Below, piece after piece: positions 1-9,243 of a DNA stretch of 64,000 bases (the stretch's first letter is position 1; each line of letters starts with the position of its first letter). Where the stretch lies: NCBI RefSeq assembly GCF_031453555.1, contig NZ_JAVIZM010000001.1, forward strand, positions 4,781,001 through 4,845,000, read 5' to 3'. Both the position numbers and the translations under genes were made by a program. Under the pieces are notes generated by a model. It saw only the letters and a list, made by a program, of their open reading frames with translations, was not told the DNA's origin and made no database searches. The stretch is from Bacillus sp. SLBN-46 (GTDB lineage: Bacteria; Bacillota; Bacilli; Bacillales; Cytobacillaceae).

Positions 1-1527
1 GTTGGTGAGACAATTGACTCTGACGATTGGCAAGCACTTTCTAGCGAAAAAATAGTGAAACGGGTATTGGATCAGCTGCCAGAAGGAAATGTGATTTTGC
101 TTCACGATGCTGGCGGTGATCGCTCTAATACTGTAAAGGCGCTCCCTATTATTATTAAAGAACTTAAAAAGCGCGGCTATACATTTACAACCGTTGCTGA
201 GTTACTTGGAAAAAGTAATACTCAACTTATGCCCCCTGTTAATCAGGACAGCCCTTATTTGGTCTATAACAAGGCTGTATTTATGCTTTTACAAGGTTGG
301 CACTCAGGATTAAACATCCTGTTCTACTCCGCTATCCTTTTAGGAATTCTACGGCTAGTTGTCTTTGTTTTCCTTTCTAGGAAACAGGTAAAAAGGTATA
401 AAGAGATTGAAATCGACCCTAGCTTTACACCTTTTTCCAGTGTTGTGATTGCTGCCTATAACGAAGAAAAAGTAATTTGCAAGACGGTTGAATCTATTTT
501 ATCCAGTGATTACCCAGCTTTTGAGGTGTTGATTATCGACGATGGCTCAAAGGATGAAACGGCTACTGTTGTTCATGATACTTATGCAAACCACCCTCAA
601 GTCAGATTAATTAAAAAATCCAATGGGGGAAAATCTTCCGCTGTTAATCTTGGTTTTAAAGAAGCAAAAGGGGAAATCGTGGTCGCACTTGACGCTGATA
701 CACTTATCGCTGAAGATGGTATCTCTTTGCTAGTTAACCATTTTAAAGATGAAGATGTTGCAGCTGTTTCCGGGAATGTCAAGGTTGGCAATAAGGGAAA
801 CCTTCTTACAAACTGGCAGCATATTGAATATGTGACAGGGTTTAACCTAGAGAGAAGGGCCTTTGCCGCTCTTAATTGTATTACGGTTGTACCAGGTGCA
901 ATCGGTGCATGGAGAAAGAAGGACGTACAAGAAGCAGGATACTATCAAGAGGATACATTGGCAGAAGATACTGATATCACTCTTACTCTCTTACGCCAAG
1001 GGAAAAAGATAGAATTTGAAGAAAAGGCTTATGCCTTTACTGAAGTACCGGAAGATATTAAAAGCCTAGCAAAACAGCGATACCGATGGGTCTATGGTAC
1101 GTTACAATGTTTATGGAAGCATCGTGGGGCTTTATTCAATAAAAAACATAAATCCTTAGGATTTATCGGTCTTCCTAACATGTGGCTTTTTCAATATATT
1201 TATCAAACCATATCGCCTATTGCGGATATATTGTTCATTTTTGCCCTTTTTAGCACGCACCCTGGAAGAGCAGCCATCGGATTTTTCTTATTCTACTTGC
1301 TAGATTTCTTTACTTCTCTATACGCGTTTCGATTGGAGAAAGAAAGTCCTAAACCACTGGGTTCATTGTTTTTGCAACGAATCTTGTACAAGCAGCTTAT
1401 GACTTACGTGGTGGTAAAGTCTATCTTCTCAGCAATAAAGGGAGTAACCGTTGGTTGGAATAAACTAAAACGAAATGGTAATGTAACTCCGGAAACCTCT
1501 ACCGGGAAGGTTAAGGAATATATGTAA
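1..1527 (+). CDS. Polysaccharide deacetylase / family 2 glycosyltransferase fusion (5' part missing)
   Basis: The frame is open from the first base, so the window cuts the gene; 508 residues are visible. The first residues (VILLHDAGGDRS) match the last NodB-type motif of a polysaccharide deacetylase, and a short helix leads into a membrane segment. A GT-A family 2 glycosyltransferase domain follows, with the nucleotide-sugar motifs IIDDGS and DADT, the acceptor-site EDTD and the processive QRYRW motif, then two or three C-terminal membrane helices. Known proteins of this design polymerise beta-linked sugars across the membrane while the outer domain deacetylates. Substrate cannot be read from the sequence. 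A hairpin terminator lies just downstream. Product class is secure; specificity is not. Confidence 0.88.
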   Translation, partial: VGETIDSDDWQALSSEKIVKRVLDQLPEGNVILLHDAGGDRSNTVKALPIIIKELKKRGYTFTTVAELLGKSNTQLMPPVNQDSPYLVYNKAVFMLLQGWHSGLNILFYSAILLGILRLVVFVFLSRKQVKRYKEIEIDPSFTPFSSVVIAAYNEEKVICKTVESILSSDYPAFEVLIIDDGSKDETATVVHDTYANHPQVRLIKKSNGGKSSAVNLGFKEAKGEIVVALDADTLIAEDGISLLVNHFKDEDVAAVSGNVKVGNKGNLLTNWQHIEYVTGFNLERRAFAALNCITVVPGAIGAWRKKDVQEAGYYQEDTLAEDTDITLTLLRQGKKIEFEEKAYAFTEVPEDIKSLAKQRYRWVYGTLQCLWKHRGALFNKKHKSLGFIGLPNMWLFQYIYQTISPIADILFIFALFSTHPGRAAIGFFLFYLLDFFTSLYAFRLEKESPKPLGSLFLQRILYKQLMTYVVVKSIFSAIKGVTVGWNKLKRNGNVTPETSTGKVKEYM

Positions 1528-1542
1528 TGGAGTCTTTACAGC

Positions 1543-1574
1543 GGTCTTTCCCAGTTTGGGGAAGACCTTTTAAT
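1543..1574 (+). terminator. Intrinsic terminator of the glycosyltransferase fusion gene
   Basis: Arms GGTCTTTCCC (1543-1552) and GGGGAAGACC (1558-1567) pair with one wobble around a 5-base loop and are followed by TTTT, 15 bases after the stop codon. Confidence 0.8.
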
Positions 1575-1588
1575 TTTGACTTATAATC

Positions 1589-1620
1589 AAAAAGGACCAC
1601 CATCTTTTGGTGATCCCTTT
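1589..1620 (-). terminator. Intrinsic terminator of the Thr-rich secreted protein gene
   Basis: Read on the minus strand, GGATCACC and GGTGGTCC pair with one wobble around AAAAGAT and are followed by a T run. It lies just past the stop of the gene that ends at 1630. Confidence 0.75.
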
Positions 1621-1629
1621 TAGAAAAAA

Positions 1630-2196
1630 CTACATTTTCTTTCCGTTGTTTTCTTTACTATCCTGACGACTCTCAGCCTTTTCTTTTGCAGCTTGAGAAA
1701 CCTGTTGCCCATAGTTAGAAGGCGTTGTGGTAGTACTTGGTGTATTCGATCCCGTCGTCATTGGTGTAGTGGTCGAGGTTGGTGTCGTTGATGTATTTGT
1801 TGGCGTTGTTGCTTTTGAGCTAGTTGCAGGTATGGTTGGTTCAGCAGGCGTAGTAGTTGTTGTTGCATTAGCTTTGGCAGGATTTGTTATAGATTCCTTA
1901 GTGTTCTGTTGATTGGCTGCAATGGACCTATCACTCTCATTTTTTAATGCCACTTGGAAAGAATCTATATTATGAGCAATCTTGTTTTGCCGGTCTTTAA
2001 CATTCAATGTTGACGTTTGATCTTCTACCGTTTTTTCTTTGGTTACATCCACTATTTTTCGGTCCCCGGATATTGTTGAAGCAATTTTTTCTTTCAATTG
2101 TTTGGCGGGTGGGGTGGCTAATAAGGCGTTGGTAACAGAAAACGTAACAGCTCCTGCTAACACCATTGTAAGGGCACCCTTGGTTAGTTTTTTCAT
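1630..2196 (-). CDS. Secreted Thr/Ser/Pro-rich protein of unknown function
   Basis: 188 residues, not recognised as a named family. The N terminus (MKKLTKGALTMVLAGAVTFS) looks like a signal peptide or membrane anchor. A charged middle part (about 35-100) is followed by a low-complexity run of Thr, Pro and Ser (about 105-165) and a charged, Lys-rich tail ending NNGKKM. It could be an exported linker-like envelope protein. The start follows a purine-rich site (GAGGGG) a few bases upstream. The gene is monocistronic, convergent with the glycosyltransferase fusion and closed by its own terminator. Confidence 0.6.
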   Translation of the reverse strand: MKKLTKGALTMVLAGAVTFSVTNALLATPPAKQLKEKIASTISGDRKIVDVTKEKTVEDQTSTLNVKDRQNKIAHNIDSFQVALKNESDRSIAANQQNTKESITNPAKANATTTTTPAEPTIPATSSKATTPTNTSTTPTSTTTPMTTGSNTPSTTTTPSNYGQQVSQAAKEKAESRQDSKENNGKKM

Positions 2197-2443
2197 GCTA
2201 TTCCCCTCGTGAGTTGTTTATTCATATTAGAATAATACGAATGTAACAAAATGTATTATGGGGGTAGTAAAAAATAGAATTTTGGAATCCATCAAATCAT
2301 TCTCATCCATTCCTCTAAAAGAATCTGTAAAAATACTATAATTTAAGTTTAAATAGGTGTTGATTTAATAATTAATGGTATTTATATCCAAAGCAAAGTA
2401 AAATAAATGTGTAGTATTTATTTTTGTTAGGGGGCGGATTCAT

Positions 2444-2764
2444 ATGATTATTGTAACAACCGAAAATATTGCTAATCATAAAGTCACGGAAGTATTAGGT
2501 CCAGTTTTCGGATTAACCGTTAGGGCAAGAGGAATTGGCAAAGATATCATTGCTTCTTTTAAGGGGCTAATCGGCGGAGAAATCAGTCAGTATACAGAAA
2601 TGCTTGAAGATGCTAGAAAACAAGCTATCGACCGTATGGTAAAAAACGCTACGTCAATGGGTGCAAACGCGATCATTATGATGCGCTTTGACTCTGGCGA
2701 AATTGGCCAGAATATGAGTGAAATTGTGGCTTATGGAACAGCTGTTATTGCTGAAAAGGAATAA
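2444..2764 (+). CDS. YbjQ/UPF0145 family protein
   Basis: 106 residues, the usual length of the UPF0145 (YbjQ) family, which forms small pentameric proteins of unsettled function sometimes called heavy-metal-binding-like. Visible hallmarks are the N-terminal VTTENIANHKVTEVLG strand, the central RARGIGKDIIASFKGLIGGE segment, and the C-terminal GANAIIMMRFD and VAYGTAV segments. It has a strong ribosome site (AGGGGGCGG) and is followed after three bases by a small membrane-protein gene, with which it probably forms an operon. The family call is secure; no function is implied. Confidence 0.9.
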   Translation: MIIVTTENIANHKVTEVLGPVFGLTVRARGIGKDIIASFKGLIGGEISQYTEMLEDARKQAIDRMVKNATSMGANAIIMMRFDSGEIGQNMSEIVAYGTAVIAEKE

Positions 2765-2767
2765 CCG

Positions 2768-2992
2768 ATGAAATGGGTTATTGGCTTTTACGGTATTCAA
2801 CTGTTAGTTCTGATTATTTTAATCATCGGATCGTGGCTCATTTGGGACCGCCGCTTCAAAGCAAAACATGGTCAACAAGTGCCTAAAGGCTTTGTCCGAA
2901 CAAATGAGGTATCCATCGATCCAACTACAAGTAAAAGATTAGTAGTCTACTTCAACTCGGAAACCGGAGAGCGTTTTTATAAAGAAGAATAA
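2768..2992 (+). CDS. Small single-pass membrane protein, cotranscribed with the YbjQ gene
   Basis: 74 residues with one N-terminal membrane helix (about 4-26) and a basic, cytoplasmic-looking tail (DRRFKAKHGQQVPKGFVRT) that ends in a short strand-rich part. It starts three bases after the ybjQ-like stop, so translation is probably coupled. I do not recognise the family. The pairing suggests a membrane partner for the YbjQ protein, which is inference. Confidence 0.65.
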   Translation: MKWVIGFYGIQLLVLIILIIGSWLIWDRRFKAKHGQQVPKGFVRTNEVSIDPTTSKRLVVYFNSETGERFYKEE

Positions 2993-3003
2993 GAATATTT
3001 AAT

Positions 3004-3044
3004 AAGGAGCCGTGGCATGTTTTTACCTAGCCAGACTCCTTTTC
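3004..3044 (+). terminator. Probable terminator of the YbjQ operon
   Basis: AAGGAG(CCGTGGC) pairs with (GCCAGA)CTCCTT with a small bulge, then TTTT, 12 bases after the stop of the small membrane protein gene. Confidence 0.55.
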
Positions 3045-3079
3045 ATTTGAATTTTTTATTTTAGAAAGGAAAGAAAAGT

Positions 3080-3187
3080 ATGCTGCATTTAAAGACGATT
3101 ACAAAAGACAATTGGTGGAAGGCGATTTCACTACGCGTTCGGGAGGATCAAGTAAAGTTTGTTGCATCCAATGTTTCCAAGAGATAG
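3080..3187 (+). pseudogene. 5' remnant of a GNAT (spermine/spermidine-type) N-acetyltransferase
   Basis: The sequence begins with a good ribosome site (AGAAAGGAAAG) and ATG, then encodes MLHLKTITKDNWWKAISLRV and continues to VKFVASNV before a stop at codon 36. This is the typical start of Bacillus spermidine/spermine acetyltransferases of the GNAT superfamily, which run to about 150 residues. The acetyl-CoA-binding core is missing. About 45 bases after the stop form a further short open stretch ending in TAA at about 3234 that I cannot assign. Interpreted as a deletion-truncated gene, too short to be an enzyme. Confidence 0.55.
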
Positions 3188-3238
3188 ACGGTTTAATTAT
3201 CAACGATGAACAGGTATCCCGCTTTACGTTTTAACGTG

Positions 3239-3275
3239 AAAAAGCTGACAATGGCCAATGCCATGTCAGCTTTTT
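3239..3275. terminator. Bidirectional terminator
   Basis: AAAGCTGACA-TGGC and GCCA-TGTCAGC pair almost perfectly around CAAT, with an A run on one side and a T run on the other. It closes the VOC gene on the minus strand and the remnant on the plus strand. Confidence 0.8.
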
Positions 3276-3287
3276 ATTATGATTCTT

Positions 3288-4166
3288 TCATAATCGAGCT
3301 TTTTCCAAAACGTCTAAATCAATTTTTTTCATCTTAAGGAGTGCCTCAGTAACCCTCTTGTTTTCATCTCTTGATCCTTTAAACAAGATCTCATCAATGT
3401 TCCTGGGGACAATCTGCCACGAAAGTCCAAATTTATCCTTTACCCACCCGCATTGTTCTGCCTCGGGTACGGCTGAAAGCCTCTCCCAATAGTAATTAAT
3501 CTCTTTCTGATCTTTACAGTTTATAATGAGTGAAAATGCTTCATTAAAGTTGAAATCGGCGTCATAGCCATGATCCATTGCCGTAAAATTCATACCGCAA
3601 AGATTGAAAGCAGCATAATTCACGTTTGCCTTTGATGACATGGCTTCTCCTGCTTCATATTTGCTGATTATCCCTATTTCTGAATCCTCAAATATTCCCG
3701 TATAGAACTCTATTGCTTCTTCCGCTTTCCCACATGAATCATTAGAAAAAAGCAAGTGAGGTGTAATCTTTTGATCAGCTTGTCCATTATCTACAAGCAT
3801 CAACTGCCAAGACAAGCCAAATCTGTCCTGAACCCAGCTATACCACTTGCTAAAGGGATATTCACCTAATGGCATTAATTCCGTCCCGCCTTCTACTAAA
3901 GCCTTCCATTTAGTATTTACTTCTTCTACAGAGATGCAAGCTACCATCAAAGAAATGGAAGGATTAAATTTGAAGTAAGGACCTGCACTGATTGCCTGGA
4001 ATGGCTGTCCGGCCAATTCAAAGCTTACCAATTCTGAATCTCCAGAAGGAGTATTTTCAATCACTGTTACATTTAATAGTTTTGAATTGTCAAATAAACT
4101 AGTATAAAACAAGGCAGCCTCTTTCGCTTCTTTGTCATACCATAAATGTGGAACAATTTTTTGCAT
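3288..4166 (-). CDS. VOC-fold protein with two PhnB-like domains
   Basis: 292 residues made of two tandem copies of the PhnB/3-demethylubiquinone methyltransferase-like VOC (glyoxalase/dioxygenase fold) domain: residues 1-130, starting [20 protein letters not shown], and about 134-270, starting [20 protein letters not shown]. Each copy ends with the signature DRFGLSWQ or DKFGLSWQ. The family's catalytic role is mostly unknown; despite old annotation these are not methyltransferases. Monocistronic, preceded by AGGAGG-like GGAGGTCC and followed by a strong terminator. Confidence 0.85.
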   Translation of the reverse strand: MQKIVPHLWYDKEAKEAALFYTSLFDNSKLLNVTVIENTPSGDSELVSFELAGQPFQAISAGPYFKFNPSISLMVACISVEEVNTKWKALVEGGTELMPLGEYPFSKWYSWVQDRFGLSWQLMLVDNGQADQKITPHLLFSNDSCGKAEEAIEFYTGIFEDSEIGIISKYEAGEAMSSKANVNYAAFNLCGMNFTAMDHGYDADFNFNEAFSLIINCKDQKEINYYWERLSAVPEAEQCGWVKDKFGLSWQIVPRNIDEILFKGSRDENKRVTEALLKMKKIDLDVLEKARL

Positions 4167-4509
4167 AAGGACCTCCTACATAAACCTCTATTGGGATTAA
4201 GATGATCATGTTTATTACTTCTATACTATTTAATTATTTCCTCTTAGAAAATATTCAACCTTAAATGGAGAAAAAAATACTGCAACTACCTAAGCTCTGA
4301 ATCTCCGAATCTTTTGCTAAATTCGAATGAATTAATCCCAAAAAAAATTAAATTTTTCCAACCAAACAAATAATGACAAACTTCGACTAAAACATCTTGT
4401 ACAATAGTAAACAAAAGTTATAATAATGTAATATAATTGTAATCTTAGGATGCAGTTTAAAGTTGGTGAACATCGAAACAAGTCCACCATGTTGCGGGGG
4501 GAATTTTAT
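4167..4509. other. AT-rich intergenic region with divergent promoters
   Basis: Very AT-rich. It must hold the promoter of the VOC gene on the minus strand and holds a recognisable promoter (4397-4424) for the L,D-transpeptidase gene. I see no gene or RNA structure here. Confidence 0.5.
4397..4424 (+). promoter_or_regulatory. Sigma-A-like promoter of the L,D-transpeptidase gene
   Basis: TTGTAC, a 16-base spacer and TATAAT, about 85 bases before the chosen start at 4510. A second TATAAT-like box occurs near 4431. Confidence 0.5.
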
Positions 4510-5952
4510 ATGGAAAGTTCATTACGTACGGAAGAAAGTAACATACCACGGAGACAATCATCTAAGCGGTTTTCGAACTGGAAGGTTATCACAACCAGCA
4601 TAATCATTATTATTGCAATTTTATTGGGTGCAATCAGCTATTATCAGGCAACCCACTTTAATGCACAGATCAAGATAAATGGTATAAAAGTCAAGAGCCT
4701 GACCGCTGATCAAGCTTTGAAAAAATTAAAAACAGCTAATTTAAAAAACATAGTCTATGTCGGTGAACAACAAATCTTAGATGGAAAAGATACGAAGATG
4801 GTATTTTCAGATAAAGATTTGTCAGCTGTCAAAAAACTATTAAGCAACCAACGGACATTTTTTCCTTCATCAAAAGCAAAGAACTTTTCATTACAGCCTA
4901 ACCAAACGGATCAGTATCGAAGCCAGACACTGAAAAAACAAGTGGAAGAAAAGTTGGTCGCCCTTAATAAGAGTTTAAAAGTGCCTAAAGATGCAGAGGT
5001 TACTTTAAAACAAGGTAAAATTGTCATCTCTAAAAGTATTAGCGGAGAGCAATATGATGTGGCCAATCTATTAAAAGAATATGAGAATCATAAATATACA
5101 AGTGAAATCCATCTGAATTCTGCTTTCATACAACCAATTAAGGAAGACAGTGAAATTGTAAAAAATGAAGAGAAAAAGCTGCAGGAACTCCTTCAGCAAA
5201 CTGTTGATTATAAAGTACAGGATAAAGTTTATTCACTAAATGCCAGCGAACTAATTAAAAATGCATCGGTTTCAAAAGACATGAAGGTAACGATTGACGC
5301 GGGTGATATTAAAAATAAGATTGCAGAAATTAATCACACTCAATCCACTTTAAATAAAAATTTCAGCTTTAAAACCCATTCAGGTTCAGTTATTTCGGTA
5401 AAAGGTCAAGGATATGGCTGGGCATTAGATGTGGAAAAGGAAACCGCCCAGATTCAGGCAGCTTTTGAAAACGGAACGAAATCCCTTGCTGCTTCTAATA
5501 TTATTGGACATGGCTGGAAGAATGAAGGATACGGCTATGAAACGACTACGAACAATGGTATTGGCGATACATATGCTGAAGTGTCCATTGCTGAACAGCG
5601 GATTTGGATCTACAAAAAAGGTAAATTAGTAGTCACAACAAATGTTGTGACCGGCAAACACAACACCGGTAATGATACATCAAAAGGCGTGTGGTATGTC
5701 CTCTATAAACGAACACCTTCCACACTAACAGGCAGAGAGCTCGGTGGAGATGAAAGTTATTCCGTAAAGGTTAACTATTGGGCTCCTTTTACAAATGACG
5801 GTCAAGGGTTCCACGATGCCAGCTGGCGGTCAAACTGGTCAAGCAAGGCCTATTTAAATGCAGGATCGCATGGCTGCGTAAACACGCCGCCAAATGTTAT
5901 GAAAACCGTATTTGATAACCTCAGCACATATGAGCCGGTTGTTATCTATTAA
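4510..5952 (+). CDS. Membrane-anchored L,D-transpeptidase (YkuD) with peptidoglycan-binding-like domain
   Basis: 480 residues from the ATG at 4510, which has GGGGGG 8 bases upstream; an ATG at 4450 in the same frame lacks such a site. After a short cytoplasmic part comes one membrane helix (about 28-50), then an extracellular region of the putative peptidoglycan-binding (PG_binding_4) type (about 100-340). The YkuD catalytic domain occupies the last 125 residues, with the conserved His in GFHDASW and the catalytic SHGCVN (Cys456). It should form 3-3 cross-links in, or anchor material to, spore or cell-wall peptidoglycan. Monocistronic, with a promoter upstream and a strong terminator. Confidence 0.9.
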   Translation: MESSLRTEESNIPRRQSSKRFSNWKVITTSIIIIIAILLGAISYYQATHFNAQIKINGIKVKSLTADQALKKLKTANLKNIVYVGEQQILDGKDTKMVFSDKDLSAVKKLLSNQRTFFPSSKAKNFSLQPNQTDQYRSQTLKKQVEEKLVALNKSLKVPKDAEVTLKQGKIVISKSISGEQYDVANLLKEYENHKYTSEIHLNSAFIQPIKEDSEIVKNEEKKLQELLQQTVDYKVQDKVYSLNASELIKNASVSKDMKVTIDAGDIKNKIAEINHTQSTLNKNFSFKTHSGSVISVKGQGYGWALDVEKETAQIQAAFENGTKSLAASNIIGHGWKNEGYGYETTTNNGIGDTYAEVSIAEQRIWIYKKGKLVVTTNVVTGKHNTGNDTSKGVWYVLYKRTPSTLTGRELGGDESYSVKVNYWAPFTNDGQGFHDASWRSNWSSKAYLNAGSHGCVNTPPNVMKTVFDNLSTYEPVVIY

Positions 5953-5972
5953 GAAATAGCAATCTCAATCAT

Positions 5973-6010
5973 AAAAAATCAGGAAATCGTTAATGATTTC
6001 CTGATTTTTT
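5973..6010. terminator. Bidirectional terminator
   Basis: AAAAAATCAGGAAATC and GATTTCCTGATTTTTT pair perfectly around GTTAAT. It serves the L,D-transpeptidase gene and the convergent mqo gene. Confidence 0.9.
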
Positions 6011-6097
6011 GTTCCTTTGTAATAACCCATTAAGAATCTTCAATCTACAGCTAGATCAAAGATTCTATGGTTTATTTTGAATGATACATCTAAAGAA

Positions 6098-7600
6098 TTA
6101 ACTATGAACCATTTCTTTCACGCTCAGACCCAGTGTCTGTGCTGTGAATGTATCAATTTTTTTGAACATCTCCGGATTTTCCATTAGTGACATGCCATAA
6201 GAAGGGATCATTTCTACTATTTTCGATTCCCACTCTTCAAAATGTTGTGGGAAGCATTTTTCTAATACCTCAAGCATTACTTGAACGGCAGTAGATGCAC
6301 CCGGAGAAGCGCCGAGCAAAGCAGCTACCGAGCCATCAGCGGCACTAATAACTTCCGTACCAAATTGAAGTGTTCCTTTACCACCGGCCTCGGTATCCTT
6401 AATCACCTGCACACGTTGGCCCGCAACCACTATATCCCAATCCTCCATTTTGGCATTCGGAATAAACTCGCGTAATTCTTCCATACGCTTTTCATTCGAT
6501 AACAAAACTTGCTGGATCAGATATTTTGTCAGAGACAACTCTTTTGCACCTGCAGCTAACATTGTGAGAAGATTATCTGGTTTTACAGAACCTAACAAAT
6601 CCAAATTCGAACCAGTTTTTAAGAACTTTGGTGAGAAACCAGCAAACGGCCCAAACAGTAATGATTTTTTATTGTCAATAAATCTTGTATCTAAATGTGG
6701 AACTGACATTGGAGGAGCGCCAACCTTAGCCTTACCGTACACTTTTGCATGATGCTGCTCCACCACTTCCGGATTGTTACATACCATAAATAGGCCGCTT
6801 ACCGGGAACCCTCCGATATGCTTTGACTCAGGGATACCGGTTTTTTGTAATAAAGGCAGACTTCCACCCCCACCGCCGATAAAGACGAATTTGGCCGTAT
6901 GGCGTTCGATGTTACCAGTAGCCATATTCCACACTTTCAATTCCCATAAGCCGTCACTTGTCCGTTTAATATCGTCCACTTGATGATTGTATTTGATTTC
7001 AACGTTTTGAGTTTTTAAGTGGTCAAACAACATGCGTGTTAACGCACCAAAGTTAACGTCTGTTCCAGAATCAATTTTTGTAGCCGCTATTGGTTCATTC
7101 GATGTACGGCCTTCCATTATCAGTGGAATCCACTCTTTCAGTTTTTCAGGGTCATCGGAAAATTCCATTCCTTGGAACAGAGGATTGTTTGATAGCGCTT
7201 TAAATCTTTTTTTCAAAAACGATACATTTTGTTCCCCTAGTACTAAACTCATATGAGGTATTGGCATGATAAAATCCTGTGGATCACGAATGAGATCCTT
7301 GTTTACAAGATAAGACCAAAACTGTCTAGATAGCTGAAACTGTTCATTAATATTTATTGCTTTGCTAATATCTATAGATCCGTCCGGTTTTTCGGAAGTA
7401 TAGTTAAGTTCACACAGTGCAGCATGACCCGTACCCGCATTATTCCATTCGTTTGAGCTTTCTTCTCCAGCATTTTCGAGTTTCTCGAACACTTTGATTT
7501 CCCATTCAGGTGCTAACTCTTTTAGTAATGATCCCAAAGTCGCACTCATGACCCCTGCACCAATTAAGATAACGTCTGCTGTTTTCTGTACGTTGCTCAT
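6098..7600 (-). CDS. mqo: Malate:quinone oxidoreductase
   Basis: 500 residues from the ATG at 7600, which has AAGGA 9 bases upstream; the frame stays open another 29 codons without a better site. FAD-dependent membrane-peripheral enzyme oxidising malate to oxaloacetate and passing electrons to menaquinone. The N-terminal FAD motif is [18 protein letters not shown]; family signatures follow: [66 protein letters not shown] and the C-terminal [17 protein letters not shown]. The length and all signatures fit the Mqo family. Monocistronic, probably part of the respiratory branch of the TCA cycle. Confidence 0.96.
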   Translation of the reverse strand: MSNVQKTADVILIGAGVMSATLGSLLKELAPEWEIKVFEKLENAGEESSNEWNNAGTGHAALCELNYTSEKPDGSIDISKAININEQFQLSRQFWSYLVNKDLIRDPQDFIMPIPHMSLVLGEQNVSFLKKRFKALSNNPLFQGMEFSDDPEKLKEWIPLIMEGRTSNEPIAATKIDSGTDVNFGALTRMLFDHLKTQNVEIKYNHQVDDIKRTSDGLWELKVWNMATGNIERHTAKFVFIGGGGGSLPLLQKTGIPESKHIGGFPVSGLFMVCNNPEVVEQHHAKVYGKAKVGAPPMSVPHLDTRFIDNKKSLLFGPFAGFSPKFLKTGSNLDLLGSVKPDNLLTMLAAGAKELSLTKYLIQQVLLSNEKRMEELREFIPNAKMEDWDIVVAGQRVQVIKDTEAGGKGTLQFGTEVISAADGSVAALLGASPGASTAVQVMLEVLEKCFPQHFEEWESKIVEMIPSYGMSLMENPEMFKKIDTFTAQTLGLSVKEMVHS

Positions 7601-7968
7601 GATAACCATCCTTACTCCGTATATTTGCAAAAAAAGTAGTCGCTCTAGCTTAGATATCATAAAAAGCAGGGCGCCACCTAAGAACACACCTTATCTGTCT
7701 CATTTATAAACACTCATTAGTCTATTATAATTATTTATTCATTATATTATCTACTATTATCTAATAATTATAAACTATTTAAACTTAGTAAAAAAGTGAG
7801 AAATCATCCCACCGTATCCTAAGTACACCCAAAAACCGCTTTTTCTCCCATATAATTCAAGAAATTAATTTAAATACAAGGGTTTCTCCAGAAAATTGTT
7901 TTATGGTATGATGAGTAAATTGCTTACCTATCCTATTACATTTTCATTCATCAAGAAAAGAGGTATTT
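7601..7968. other. Divergent intergenic region between mqo and an MFS gene
   Basis: About 370 AT-rich bases. It should carry the promoters of mqo (minus) and the MFS transporter (plus; a TATGAT box sits near 7908). No other gene, repeat or RNA element was recognised. Confidence 0.45.
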
Positions 7969-9159
7969 ATGCAAGACACTAGATTATCTAAGCAACATTG
8001 GTTTCTTATTTTCACACTTACCTTATTAACATTTGTTCTCGGGACAAGCGAGTTTGTGATCGTTGGGATCTTAACGGATATTTCCTCGAACCTTCATATA
8101 ACCAATGCAAAGGCAGGTACGCTCGTTTCTGCATTTGCCATTACGTTTGCCATTGCTACACCGATCGTGATGTCGGCCACAAGCCATTTTCCAAAGCGGA
8201 AGTGGATGTTGTTTTTAATCGGAGCATTTATCGTCTTAAATGCTTTGAGCATCATTTCGACAAGTTACCTTATGCTCCTTGCCATTCGGATGGTAACAGC
8301 GATTGTAACAGGAGTATTAATTTCTCTTGCCATGATTGTGGCTAGTGAAACCATACCAATCGCCAAACGCAGTATTGCCATATCTTTCGTTTTCGGTGGA
8401 TTTACATTAGCAAACGTGGTTGGAGTTCCCATCGGTACGGTTATCGCAGAATGGTACACCTGGCATGCCACTTTTATGTTAACAACAGTTCTGGGTGGTG
8501 TGGCATTTGTGGCCTCCTTCTTCAACTTGCCAAGTAAGCTCAGCCAATATCGCAGCTCGATGCGGGATCAATTCTCTTTGTTGACACACCCAAGAATTTT
8601 AATGGCATTCTTTATTCCATCTCTTGGTTTCGGAGGAACGTACGCGGTATTTACGTATCTTGTGCCGATTTTAAAGCAGATGGATGCACCAAGTAGTTCC
8701 ATCAGTTTGATCTTGTTTGGTTACGGATTTATTTCTATTTTTAGCAACATCCTTGCTGGTAAAATTGCCAGCCACAATGCAATTGGCCGTTTGCGGTTTG
8801 TTTTTCTCATACAAGCATTTGTTCTGATTGCTCTTTATTGGACGACCGATAACTTTATCTTTGGTTTGGTAAACATCGGCTTGATGTCATTAATGGCCAT
8901 TCTTTTAACAACATCTACCCAGCTTTATTTGATTGACCTTGCCAGTATTTATCAACCAAAGGCAACAGGACTCGCCGCTTCCTTGATGCCTGTCGCAAGC
9001 AATGTCGGTATTGCCCTTGGTTCTGCATTAGGCGGAATTGTCTACCATGAAGGCACTTTAATCAATGTGACACTTGTCGGTGGGGTGGTTGCAATTTTTG
9101 CGAGTTTGCTCACTTTCTTCAGTCATCGCTTGGACCAACAACAGAAGAAACTGGCTTAA
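7969..9159 (+). CDS. MFS drug/metabolite efflux transporter (AraJ/PbuE-like, DHA1)
   Basis: 396 residues with twelve predicted membrane helices. The N terminus has the helix-1 pattern FVLGTSEFVIVGIL of AraJ/PbuE-type DHA1 antiporters, and residues near 95-110 and 140-160 carry the motif-C-like glycine/proline helices (ANVVGVPIGTVIAEW). Close relatives export sugars, purine bases or drugs; the substrate here is not known. The ribosome site is AAGAGGT. It stands alone between mqo and a convergent wall-protein gene. Confidence 0.8.
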   Translation: MQDTRLSKQHWFLIFTLTLLTFVLGTSEFVIVGILTDISSNLHITNAKAGTLVSAFAITFAIATPIVMSATSHFPKRKWMLFLIGAFIVLNALSIISTSYLMLLAIRMVTAIVTGVLISLAMIVASETIPIAKRSIAISFVFGGFTLANVVGVPIGTVIAEWYTWHATFMLTTVLGGVAFVASFFNLPSKLSQYRSSMRDQFSLLTHPRILMAFFIPSLGFGGTYAVFTYLVPILKQMDAPSSSISLILFGYGFISIFSNILAGKIASHNAIGRLRFVFLIQAFVLIALYWTTDNFIFGLVNIGLMSLMAILLTTSTQLYLIDLASIYQPKATGLAASLMPVASNVGIALGSALGGIVYHEGTLINVTLVGGVVAIFASLLTFFSHRLDQQQKKLA

Positions 9160-9172
9160 AGAGTTTGTTGCA

Positions 9173-9205
9173 AAAAACAGCGGTGCCCTTTAAAGCACCG
9201 CTGTT
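9173..9205 (-). terminator. Terminator, strongest on the minus strand
   Basis: AACAGCGGTGC and GCACCGCTGTT pair perfectly around a short loop; the minus strand continues with six T. It lies between two convergent genes and probably stops both. Confidence 0.8.
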
Positions 9206-9243
9206 ACTGTATTTATTATTAATCTTTTGAAAAATTATTTCTG

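Noticed and set aside
1727..1912. Val-rich open frame opposite the Thr-rich protein
   Set aside because: It mirrors the ACN-rich Thr codons on the other strand and has no ribosome site.
6033..6066. Hairpin AGAATCTT...AAGATTCT after mqo
   Set aside because: No T run; the perfect bidirectional terminator at 5973-6010 is a better candidate.
6281..7256. Several open frames opposite mqo
   Set aside because: Shadows of a complete mqo gene, without start signals.
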